Positions 38,978 through 47,718 of a DNA stretch of 64,000 bases are shown here, piece by piece; the first letter of the stretch is position 1; the number at the start of each line of letters is the position of its first letter. The position numbers and the translations under genes are program-made. The DNA is taken from positions 1 through 64,000 of the forward strand of contig SVGW01000004.1 of NCBI GenBank assembly GCA_015056125.1, read 5' to 3'. Source of the stretch: Clostridiales bacterium (GTDB taxonomy: Bacteria; Bacillota; Clostridia; Christensenellales; Aristaeellaceae). Below the pieces are notes generated by a model. The model saw nothing but the letters and a program-made list of their open reading frames with translations. It did no database searches and was not told where the DNA came from.

Positions 38978-40774
38978 ATGAAACGATTTATTTCGCTTCT
39001 CCTGATATTATTCCTGCTGAGCGCTATGCCTTTGGCCCTGGGAGAGGAAATCACTTATACCGGCACCGTCACCGGAGGCACTTTGAACATGCGCGCCGAG
39101 CCCTCTGCTTCCGCCAAGGTGGTTATTTCCTATAAATCCGGCACTGAAGTAGAGGTTCTGGAAAACGACGGCACCTGGTGCAAGGTGAAAAAAGGAAATA
39201 AAACGGGCTATATGATGGCCCAATATTTGAAAATCGAAGCCAATTATCCCCATATCGGCTGGGGCAAAACAAAAATGCGCGACTCCATTCTGAATATCCG
39301 TAAAAGCGCCGATGAAGAAAGCCCCGTGGCATATAAATGCTTAGGCGGCGCCGTATTGGAGCTCATTGCCGACGCCGGAGATTATTATAAGGTTCGGGCC
39401 GAAAACATATTCGGCTATGTGAAAAAAGATCTGATCACCCCGGTGGAAGGGGAATTCATGCCCGGCCTCTCTTTTGACAGGAAAGATGCGCTTTCCGTTT
39501 CTTCCCTCCAATCCGCCCCCCGGGAAGTGGGAAGCCCCCTGAACCGGAGCAAAACGGAAGGGGATTTCACATACTCCATCACCTATCCCGATATGGATAT
39601 GCCCATGGCGGATGATGGCATTCTTTATGCTATTCAGTGGATGCTGAAAACCGCCGAAACAGATTATGAAGCCAACCACGTTGGAGAAAAAGCCTCTCTC
39701 ACCGTGGAATATCAATCTCTGCAGGTGGATGAGCATCATCAGAGCGTGCTCCTGCTGGGCGAATATCAGGTGGCAGGCTTATCGCCCATCCTGTTCATTC
39801 GTCCCTTGACGATCAATACTCAGGAACAATGGACATGTGACGGGGCCGATCTGTTTGAGAATCCGGTCAATCCGGATGCGAGATTGCTCTTCGCCCTGGA
39901 AAGCGCTGTTGCTCCCCTGATGGGAACACCTACGGACGGATATACCGGAAAGCCCGATACCGGCTGGATCGATAAAGCCATGCTCACCCGAAATGGAATA
40001 ACGGTTTTTCTGCATGCAGGATATTACCTTCCCCTGGGCCTTGGTGCCCGGGCCGTGGAATTGAAATACAGCCAGATTGCTGAATATTTGAATATCGAAT
40101 CCCAGCTGGTTTCCGCCCATATCCGCACCATCGACCCCACCAAGCCCATGATCGCCCTCACCTTTGATGATGGCCCCTCGGAGCAGACCGACCGCATTCT
40201 CAACGTGCTTGCCCAGTACGGCGGCAAGGCCACCTTCTGCGTGCAGGGCATCAATGTGGAAAAATACGCCGATATCGTCAAGCGCGCCGTGGCCGAAGGC
40301 CATGAAATCGCCTCACACACCTGGAACCATAAAAAGCTTACCGACCTTTCCGACGCCAATGTGCGCTCCCAGCTCACCCGTACCTCCGATATCGTAAGGG
40401 AAGTAACGGGCGGCTATGAAATCAGGGTACTCCGCCCCCCCTACGGCTCTACCAACAAGCGGGTGCGCAATATCTGCGCCGATCTTAACCTGGTGATCGC
40501 TCATTGGCAGGTGGACACCCTGGACTGGGAAACCCGTTCCTCCAGCAAGACCTATCGGGCCATTATAAAAGGCGCCAAGAACGGCACCATCATCCTCTGC
40601 CACGATCTGTATTCCTCCACCGCCAGTGCCATCGAAAAAGCGGTGCCCGAATTGGTGGCCAAGGGCTATCAATTGGTAACGGTATCTGAGCTTCTCTCCT
40701 TCCACAAGGACGGCGCCCAGCCCGGCACGGTGTACGCTTATCTGGACCCTGAGAACATTGACGCCTCGAAATAA
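38978..40774 (+). CDS. Secreted polysaccharide deacetylase (NodB/CE4) with N-terminal SH3 domains
   Basis: Signal peptide; two SH3-like repeats; IALTFDDGPSEQTDRIL, HEIASHTWNH, LRPPYGSTNKRVR, ILCHDLY. Confidence 0.95.
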   Translation: MKRFISLLLILFLLSAMPLALGEEITYTGTVTGGTLNMRAEPSASAKVVISYKSGTEVEVLENDGTWCKVKKGNKTGYMMAQYLKIEANYPHIGWGKTKMRDSILNIRKSADEESPVAYKCLGGAVLELIADAGDYYKVRAENIFGYVKKDLITPVEGEFMPGLSFDRKDALSVSSLQSAPREVGSPLNRSKTEGDFTYSITYPDMDMPMADDGILYAIQWMLKTAETDYEANHVGEKASLTVEYQSLQVDEHHQSVLLLGEYQVAGLSPILFIRPLTINTQEQWTCDGADLFENPVNPDARLLFALESAVAPLMGTPTDGYTGKPDTGWIDKAMLTRNGITVFLHAGYYLPLGLGARAVELKYSQIAEYLNIESQLVSAHIRTIDPTKPMIALTFDDGPSEQTDRILNVLAQYGGKATFCVQGINVEKYADIVKRAVAEGHEIASHTWNHKKLTDLSDANVRSQLTRTSDIVREVTGGYEIRVLRPPYGSTNKRVRNICADLNLVIAHWQVDTLDWETRSSSKTYRAIIKGAKNGTIILCHDLYSSTASAIEKAVPELVAKGYQLVTVSELLSFHKDGAQPGTVYAYLDPENIDASK

Positions 40775-40793
40775 AGGGTACAAAAAGGAGAAC

Positions 40794-41744
40794 ATGATGA
40801 ATTATATTGAAAGAAAAGAAGAAGATTTAAAGAAACGCATCATTCCGCAGACTGCAAATAAAGATTTTGCAGAATTCTGGCAAAAGCACGTTGAGAATCT
40901 CAAAAAAATTCCCGTTGAATTTGAAAGAAGACTTTTAAAAACTCCTTACGATAAAACGATCACAACCTACGAAATTTCCTTTAACACCCATGACGATACC
41001 GTAGTTTACGCTTATTTTTCCAAGCCCGCCAGCATGGAGGGCAAGCTTCCCTGCGTGGTATGGTATCACGGAGGCGGCGGGAAGCGCAGGATTTATCCCA
41101 ATATTGTAGCCTGCGGCGTATGCTGTTTTGCCATGGACGTGCGTTCCCAGCACGGAAAAACCTTTGATCTGGCACAATATCAAATGGGTACTGACTATGT
41201 GATCGGCAGCATGGTAACCCATGATATTTTGCGCAAAGACAGCTATTATCTGAAAAATATTTATCTGGACGCCGTTAGGGCCCTTGATGTAGTTGCTCTG
41301 TTGCCCGAGGTAGACAATGAAAAAATTGTTACCTTTGGGGAAAGCCAGGGGGGCGCTTTATCAATAGCCGCATCCGCTTTAAATGATAAATCTGTCAAAT
41401 GCTACGCCTCTGTTCCCAGCTATGGCTGCCTGTGGCACAGAGTCGAGAAGGCATCCGGGGTATTTCAGGCTGTCAATATCCTTCTGAATCGTAATCCCGA
41501 GCTTACAGATCAAGTATTTGACACCCTTACCTATTTCGACGTGAACAATCTGGTATCTCTACTGAAGGTTCCTGTGCATTATACACTTGGGCTGAGCGAT
41601 CCGACCTGCCTTCCGGAATTTGTATATTCCTTCTATCACCACACAACCTCTGAAAAAGAGCTCACCATAGCCCCCTTTACAGGACATACGGCTTCTGAGG
41701 AATATCTGAACAAGGTTTATACTGAATTTTCAGAGATGGCGTAA
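40794..41744 (+). CDS. Acetylxylan esterase / cephalosporin-C deacetylase-like alpha/beta hydrolase
   Basis: MMNYIERKEEDLKKRI...FAEFWQKHVENL; CVVWYHGGGGKRRIYPNI; VTFGESQGGALSIAASAL; RBS aaaaggag. Confidence 0.9.
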   Translation: MMNYIERKEEDLKKRIIPQTANKDFAEFWQKHVENLKKIPVEFERRLLKTPYDKTITTYEISFNTHDDTVVYAYFSKPASMEGKLPCVVWYHGGGGKRRIYPNIVACGVCCFAMDVRSQHGKTFDLAQYQMGTDYVIGSMVTHDILRKDSYYLKNIYLDAVRALDVVALLPEVDNEKIVTFGESQGGALSIAASALNDKSVKCYASVPSYGCLWHRVEKASGVFQAVNILLNRNPELTDQVFDTLTYFDVNNLVSLLKVPVHYTLGLSDPTCLPEFVYSFYHHTTSEKELTIAPFTGHTASEEYLNKVYTEFSEMA

Positions 41745-41769
41745 GGATCAAATCCCATAACAAATATCC

Positions 41770-41964
41770 AAAAACGGCGTAATCATCCTGTGCCACGGTC
41801 TGTATTCCGCCAGCGCCATCGAAAAATCGGTGCCCGAATTGGTGGCCAAGGGCTATCAATTGGTAACGGCATCTGAGCTTCTCTCCTTCCACAAGGACGG
41901 CGCCCAGCCCGGAACGGTGTATGCCTATCTGGATCCCGAAAACATTGATACGGAAAAGGAATAA
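41770..41964 (+). pseudogene. 3' remnant of a second polysaccharide deacetylase gene
   Basis: Reads KNGVIILCHGLYSASAIEKSVPELVAKGYQLVTASELLSFHKDGAQPGTVYAYLDPENIDTEKE*, homologous to the C-terminus of the 38978-40774 product; no 5' portion present. Confidence 0.92.
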
Positions 41965-41969
41965 AAGCC

Positions 41970-42389
41970 ATGACAACCTATGAGTATTCCTGCGGCGCCG
42001 TGGTATTTACCCGTGGAAAAGGCCTAATCCGCTATGTGATCATTGAATCCAGGGATGGATATTTCGGTTTTCCCAAGGGGCATATGGAAAAAGGCGAAAC
42101 CGCGCAGGAGACAGCTCTTCGGGAAATATTCGAAGAAACCGGGCTGCGTCCCCGTATTCTTCCCGGCTTTCAAACCACCGCCCAGCATCCCATTCCATGG
42201 AAAGAAAACACAATAAAGCACATCACTTATTTTCTGGCGGAATATGAAAACCAGAAAATTGTGTATCAGGAACAGGAATTAAGAAGTGCCCGCCTGCTCA
42301 CCTATGAAGAAGCCATGGCGATCTTCCAATTTGAAGAATCCAAAGCGATTCTCACCCAGGCACATCAGTTTCTTTTGAAACTTGAATAA
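41970..42389 (+). CDS. NUDIX hydrolase (diadenosine tetraphosphatase-like)
   Basis: GYFGFPKGHMEKGETAQETALREIFEETGL (Nudix box). Confidence 0.95.
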   Translation: MTTYEYSCGAVVFTRGKGLIRYVIIESRDGYFGFPKGHMEKGETAQETALREIFEETGLRPRILPGFQTTAQHPIPWKENTIKHITYFLAEYENQKIVYQEQELRSARLLTYEEAMAIFQFEESKAILTQAHQFLLKLE

Positions 42390-42393
42390 AAAT

Positions 42394-42707
42394 AATCCAA
42401 GGTGCCCAAGCACCTTGGATTTAGACTGTCAAAAAACCCCTGGGATGCGTCGAAGGGCCGCTGCCCTTCGACTGAAATCCGCAGCCGGCGACATGTGCGG
42501 CGGCGAGGAGCGGAAGTATTCCGCTTCCTATATCAATTTACGATCGCAAAAATAGGCTTTCCATCCCTTTTCACAGGGCTGGAAAGCCATTTTTGCAGTA
42601 AATGTGATGGATCGAATGGAAGACTGCTTTAGCTGACTTCCATTCGCAGTTTGTCGAAAATACTTTTTCGACAAACTGAATCCAAGGTGCCCAAGCACCT
42701 TGGATTT
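42394..42707. repeat. Multi-hairpin intergenic element family B, copy B1, between exact 29-bp copies of the terminator hairpin
   Basis: aatccaaggtgcccaagcaccttggattt at 42394-42422 and again at 42679-42707; core starts agactgtcaaaaaacc and ends ttcgacaaactg. Confidence 0.93.
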
Positions 42708-42709
42708 TC

Positions 42710-43918
42710 TTATTCCGGAATATTTTCAAAGAAATCGTTCTTTTCCACATCCGGGCCTACTGCGGTATAGGCCAGGCCGAAGCGATAGCAGCTATATTCG
42801 CTGTCCCGGGGCTCCACGACAAAGTATTCATATTTCCCTGTTTCCTTATTCTTCTGTCCCTGATCGTGCTGAGAGAAATGCCAGTTGTAGCCTTCCACCG
42901 CCATTTCAAAGCCCGTTTTCCCTCCGAAAGCGGCAAGAGGCTGATCCCAGTCCATTTCGATCTGGTTTTCCTTGTAAAGATGCAGATACAGCTTCTTCAC
43001 ATCCCAGGTGCCGTATTTCTTGGCCGTGTCGGTATACTTATCCGGGTTGGCGGCATAGGGAATGCATTTCTGCATCAGATCCGCGCAGGTTTTATGGGCG
43101 CCGTGGCCGTATTCCCCGTTCACGTCATGGGTGACCACCACTTCAGGCTTGAACCGGCGCAGCTGCTCCACCACAAATTGATTAGCCTTGGCCTTGCCCC
43201 AGGCATCATAAATTTTATCCACCTTGGTGGCATATTTATCCCAGAAATCGCCGATCACAGGATAGGTTTTCACTCCGCAGGTCCACAGGCCGTTGAGCAG
43301 TTCGCTCCGGCGCTCCATGAGATTGCAGGTCATATAAACCACCACCACATCCATGCCCTTTTCCCCGGCATAATAGGGGATGGTGCCACCAAAGAAGAGC
43401 ACTTCATCATCCGGGTGAGCAGAGAGCACCAACAGATCGGCTTTCTCGGGAGCGGGCTCCCAGAACTGCACAGTGGAGGGCAAATCGCCTTCGCCATACA
43501 CAAAAACTTCACCGATACAAAGAGTGGTCTGCTTGGTGGAATTGGGGCGAATGCGCACCGCCGTATCCCCATCAAGGGGCGCAAATTCATGGGCGTAAAG
43601 GCCTTCGCTTTCATATACCGTCACCCATTCGCCTCCCCGCTTGGCTTCCACCAGCCAGGGAGTCACCTTATCCCCAAAACACACGTATACCCCATACATG
43701 GGCGTATCCTTGGGTGCTTCCAGGGTGACGGTGGGATTTTTCATTTTATTGCTGAGATAAATCGTGTGCCAATCCCGATCACAAATCCGATCCAGGGTTT
43801 TATATTTGCCGGGAGAAAGGGTGATCTCGCATTCCCCGGTAATATCCTTTGCTTCCTCGGCCAGGGCAGGCACGCAGAGCAAAAGCAGCATCACAAGTAG
43901 CATCAGCAGCTTTTTCAT
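42710..43918 (-). CDS. Exported PIG-L family deacetylase
   Basis: Signal peptide MKKLLMLLVMLLLLCVPALA; LLVLSAHPDDEVLFFGGTIPYY; VVTHDVNGEYGHGAHKTCADLM. Confidence 0.93.
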   Translation of the reverse strand: MKKLLMLLVMLLLLCVPALAEEAKDITGECEITLSPGKYKTLDRICDRDWHTIYLSNKMKNPTVTLEAPKDTPMYGVYVCFGDKVTPWLVEAKRGGEWVTVYESEGLYAHEFAPLDGDTAVRIRPNSTKQTTLCIGEVFVYGEGDLPSTVQFWEPAPEKADLLVLSAHPDDEVLFFGGTIPYYAGEKGMDVVVVYMTCNLMERRSELLNGLWTCGVKTYPVIGDFWDKYATKVDKIYDAWGKAKANQFVVEQLRRFKPEVVVTHDVNGEYGHGAHKTCADLMQKCIPYAANPDKYTDTAKKYGTWDVKKLYLHLYKENQIEMDWDQPLAAFGGKTGFEMAVEGYNWHFSQHDQGQKNKETGKYEYFVVEPRDSEYSCYRFGLAYTAVGPDVEKNDFFENIPE

Positions 43919-44022
43919 CTTTTTTCCTCCATCAGGGGCAAAAAATACGAAATGTAGGGGCGGAAAGCCACCCCTACATTTCTTTTGGCGCGGCTCAAAA
44001 CTGCGCCTGATTTTTTCTTGGA

Positions 44023-46023
44023 TTATTCAGCGTCCACAGGAGCTTCCACATCGGCTTCGCCGGGGATTTCCATGTCTTCGCCTTCCACGAAAGCTTCGTC
44101 CGCCAGGGCTTCACGCACGCTCAGGCTGATGCGCTTGGCTTCGGGATCCACAGCCAGCACCTTCACATGCACCATCTGACCCACGGCCAGCACATCTTCC
44201 ACCTTGTTCACCCGGGTCAGGGCGCACTGGGAGATATGCACCAGACCATCCACGCCAGGCTCCAGTTCGATGAAAGCGCCGAAGGGACGGATGCGCACAA
44301 CAGCGCGCTCCAGGATCACGCCCACGGGATACTTTTCTTCGATGTTGTCCCAGGGCTTGGGCTGCAGCTGCTTGTAGCCCAGCTGGATGCGTTCCCGTTC
44401 CTTATCCAGGGACAGGATCTTCACTTCCACTTCCTGGTTCACAGTCAGCACTTCGCTGGGATGGCCAACGCGGCTCCAGGACAGATCGGTGATGTGGATG
44501 AGGCCATCCACGCCGCCCAGATCCACGAAAGCGCCGAAATCGGCAAAGCGGCGAACGATACCATTCACCACGGCTCCTTCTTCAAGCTTTTCCCAAGCAG
44601 CGGCCTTCTTGGCAGCGGATTCTTCTTCGATGACCTGCTTGCGGCTGGCCACGATGCGCTTCTTCTGCTTGTCAACGTCGATGATCTTGAGCTTCATATC
44701 CTGGCCAACGAATTGGGCGATCTTTTCCACGTAGCGCTGAGCCAGCTGGGAAGCAGGCACGAAAGCGCGCACGCCGCCTTCGACGGTAGCAAGCAGGCCG
44801 CCCTTTACGGCTTCCTTGCCCACGGCGTCGATGTATTCGTTGTTCTCATACTTTTCCATCAGCGCATCCCAAGCCTTGCGGTTTACGATGTTGCGCTGGG
44901 AGAGCAGGACGTTGCCTTCGCCATCATTGACCTTGACAACCTCAACTTCGATCTCATCGCCCATCTGGACATCCTTGTCTACCAGGTCAGAGCGCTTGAT
45001 CAGCCCATCAGACTTGTAACCAATGTTGACGCAGACTTCGTCATCAGTAATCTGCACCACGGTGCCAGTGACCGTCTGGCCGGTGCGAATACGAACCACG
45101 GTCTTCTCAATGTCTTCCATGGTCAGGGAATCATTGGCGACGGGCTCTTGCTGGGTTTCCTGGTCGATACGTTCCATGTCGTTCATGCGTGTGACAACCT
45201 CCTTAAATGACCAATCCGGTGTGGATGCGCCGGCGGCTATTCCTATGTGTTCCGTGTGGATATTTGCAAAGTGAGGCGGTATTTCCGCCGCACGTTCCAC
45301 CAAGCAGGTGCGCGGGCAAATGGCCCGGCAGGCTTCAAAAAGCTTTCGGGTGTTGGCACTGTTTCTGCCGCCAACCACCACCATGGCATCCACCTGCGCG
45401 GCCAACTCCTTGGCTTCCGCCTGGCGCTTGGCCGTGGCGGAGCAGATGGTGCATTCAATTTTTAAATGGGGAATTTTTTCTTTCAAAAGCGCCACGATTT
45501 TTTCCCAGGCATCCGGCGGGAAGGTGGTCTGCGACACCACCAGGGCTTCCGAAAGATCAGGCAGGGCGATTGCATCCGCTTCATTTTTGATAATGTAGCA
45601 TGGCCCTTCGCACCAGCCGGCCGTCCCCTTCACCTCAGGGTGCTCCGGCTCGCCCACCAGCAATACCGGTATTTTTTCCCGGCTGCTTTTCTGCACAATC
45701 TTGTGCAGGGAACGGACAAAAGCACAGGTGCAATCCCTCACTTCCAATCCGCTCTTACGGCATTTTTCCTCCACATCGGGGGATACGCCGTGGCTGCGAA
45801 GCAATATCATGCCCCCCGGTGCATCCTCCACTCGTTCAATGGGCCTTACGCCCTCCCGCCGCAGTGCTTCCACGGCTTCCGGATTATGGATCAGTTCTCC
45901 CAGGGAACAGCAGGCCACTCCCTGCTCCTTGGCCTCCCGCGCTGCGCGGAAAGCTTCTTCCATGGCCCTGCGCACGCCGGCACAATACCCGGCATATCGC
46001 GCAATGGTGTACGGCATACGCAT
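44023..46023 (-). CDS. ispH-rpsA: Bifunctional 4-hydroxy-3-methylbut-2-enyl diphosphate reductase / 30S ribosomal protein S1
   Basis: IspH motifs (AGYCAGVRRAMEEAF, SHGVSPDVEEKC, GASTPDWSFKEVV) followed by S1 repeats (GAFVDLGGVDGLIHITDLSW). Confidence 0.95.
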   Translation of the reverse strand: MRMPYTIARYAGYCAGVRRAMEEAFRAAREAKEQGVACCSLGELIHNPEAVEALRREGVRPIERVEDAPGGMILLRSHGVSPDVEEKCRKSGLEVRDCTCAFVRSLHKIVQKSSREKIPVLLVGEPEHPEVKGTAGWCEGPCYIIKNEADAIALPDLSEALVVSQTTFPPDAWEKIVALLKEKIPHLKIECTICSATAKRQAEAKELAAQVDAMVVVGGRNSANTRKLFEACRAICPRTCLVERAAEIPPHFANIHTEHIGIAAGASTPDWSFKEVVTRMNDMERIDQETQQEPVANDSLTMEDIEKTVVRIRTGQTVTGTVVQITDDEVCVNIGYKSDGLIKRSDLVDKDVQMGDEIEVEVVKVNDGEGNVLLSQRNIVNRKAWDALMEKYENNEYIDAVGKEAVKGGLLATVEGGVRAFVPASQLAQRYVEKIAQFVGQDMKLKIIDVDKQKKRIVASRKQVIEEESAAKKAAAWEKLEEGAVVNGIVRRFADFGAFVDLGGVDGLIHITDLSWSRVGHPSEVLTVNQEVEVKILSLDKERERIQLGYKQLQPKPWDNIEEKYPVGVILERAVVRIRPFGAFIELEPGVDGLVHISQCALTRVNKVEDVLAVGQMVHVKVLAVDPEAKRISLSVREALADEAFVEGEDMEIPGEADVEAPVDAE

Positions 46024-46197
46024 ACCACCCCAAAGTACGAGCGAATAAGAAAGGTTTCGCCGTGATTCCTATTTTTCCTGCTAATTTAAAAGATTTTTTT
46101 AAAAAAATTTTATTCAATTCATAAAAGCCTTTTTCCCGGAGTAAAACGGGCCTTTTTTCTGCGTTTTATCCATTTCAGCGTCCCGGGCAGAAAAAAA

Positions 46198-46438
46198 GGA
46201 TGCCCCAATCGGAAGGCATCCACAAATCATTGAAAAAGTCAATGATTTGGCAGACTGAGACAAACCCTGCAAGTCAAGGCGGCGAGGCTGCAAAAAAGGG
46301 AGCTTACATCACGGTAAGTGACCGCATTTTGCTGCCGATGCCAACGCAGAAAGCAAAATGGCCGCATGCTTGCAGCCATTTTTGCGTTTGCAGGGTTTGT
46401 CAGCGGTTCGAGGATGCCCCCCATTGGGAAAGGCATCC
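46198..46438. repeat. Multi-hairpin intergenic element family A, copy A2, between two related terminator-like hairpins
   Basis: ggatgccccaatcggaaggcatcc (46198-46221) and ggatgccccccattgggaaaggcatcc (46412-46438) surround a core closely matching A1. Confidence 0.9.
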
Positions 46439-46450
46439 ATCAAATGTTCC

Positions 46451-47704
46451 TCAATCCTTCAAAGAAGCCTCATACTGGGCAAAGAGCCAGCGATAGGGTT
46501 TGCCGCTGCCGCCGGCATGGCGGGAGGGCATATCGCCAATCTCCTCCAGATCCACCTTAGGCGGAAACACATCCCAAATCCTGGTTTCGGCAGGAGGATT
46601 TTTCCCAGTAATCACCCGGGCGGCGTCATTGGAATCCAATGCATCCGCCGGATAGGGATTCATGCAGTGCACTTCTGGGGGAATCTGCTCCAGCAGATCA
46701 TCTTCCAATTCTTCTGCAGGGGCCAGATGGAACTGCTCCGCAAAGAACTTGGAAATTTCATACCGGCGCAAAAGATCCCAGGAATGAGAGCCGGGATAGG
46801 CCTTAAAATCTACTTGCTCCGGGCAGCCACAGGCGGAGAATACAGCCGTCAGCCGGCGACCCAAATCGCAGAAGGTTTCATAGGGGAAAAGATTATCTCC
46901 TTCTCCCTGAATAATCCGCAGCCGGCGAGGTGCGCACAGAGAAAGGATATGCCACATTTCCAGCCTGCCGATCATCCCGGGCAATACATTGCAGGCGCAG
47001 TGCACCTTATCCTTGCGAAGGAAGCATTCAAAAGTGGAAGGATAGCCGGTGGGCACCACCAGGGTAGCCTCCGGGCTAAAGGATCCCACAAACAGAGACA
47101 GCGCGCCGCCGCCGGAATTGCCCGTTATGCCCACCCGGGAAGAATCCGTAAAGGGCTGCTTTACCAGCCAGCGAAGCAGGCCCATGCTTTCCATCACCAG
47201 CATGCCCTGGAAGGAGGTGCCGCAGGCAAAGGGAATTTCCAGATCGGTATGGCCCATGGGGCCGCGCTCACCCTGGCCCATATTATCGTGGCAAAGCACG
47301 ATAGCGCCCTGGCGAACCAACCGGCGGCACATGGCCTGATAGGCCGGAGTCTGCTTGCAATCGGCACCGTGGCCGCATACCAGCAGCACCACGGGCATTT
47401 TCTTACCCTCGCAGCCATTAGGCAGATACAGATGAGCCGAGCCTTTTACCCCAGGCCAGGAGGTATACTGATACTGCTCCACAGAATAGCCATCAAATGG
47501 AAGGGTACCCGTTTTTTCCATCCGGATAGAAGGAATCCATTCTTCCTTCATGCCCAGAATGCGATAGGCTTCTTCCTTGATTTTTTTCCGATCCTCCTCC
47601 AGCCAGGGAGAATAATCGGGCATCTGCGCCAGCTTCTGATGGAAACGCTTCTCATATACTTCAAAGCATTTTTGGATCTTGATCAGTTTTTCCGCTTCTG
47701 TCAT
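46451..47704 (-). CDS. Alpha/beta hydrolase, acetyl-esterase-like
   Basis: MTEAEKLIKIQKCFEVYEKRFHQKLAQMPDYSPWL; VGITGNSGGGALSLFVGSF nucleophile elbow. Confidence 0.85.
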   Translation of the reverse strand: MTEAEKLIKIQKCFEVYEKRFHQKLAQMPDYSPWLEEDRKKIKEEAYRILGMKEEWIPSIRMEKTGTLPFDGYSVEQYQYTSWPGVKGSAHLYLPNGCEGKKMPVVLLVCGHGADCKQTPAYQAMCRRLVRQGAIVLCHDNMGQGERGPMGHTDLEIPFACGTSFQGMLVMESMGLLRWLVKQPFTDSSRVGITGNSGGGALSLFVGSFSPEATLVVPTGYPSTFECFLRKDKVHCACNVLPGMIGRLEMWHILSLCAPRRLRIIQGEGDNLFPYETFCDLGRRLTAVFSACGCPEQVDFKAYPGSHSWDLLRRYEISKFFAEQFHLAPAEELEDDLLEQIPPEVHCMNPYPADALDSNDAARVITGKNPPAETRIWDVFPPKVDLEEIGDMPSRHAGGSGKPYRWLFAQYEASLKD

Positions 47705-47718
47705 TTCTTTTTCCCCTT

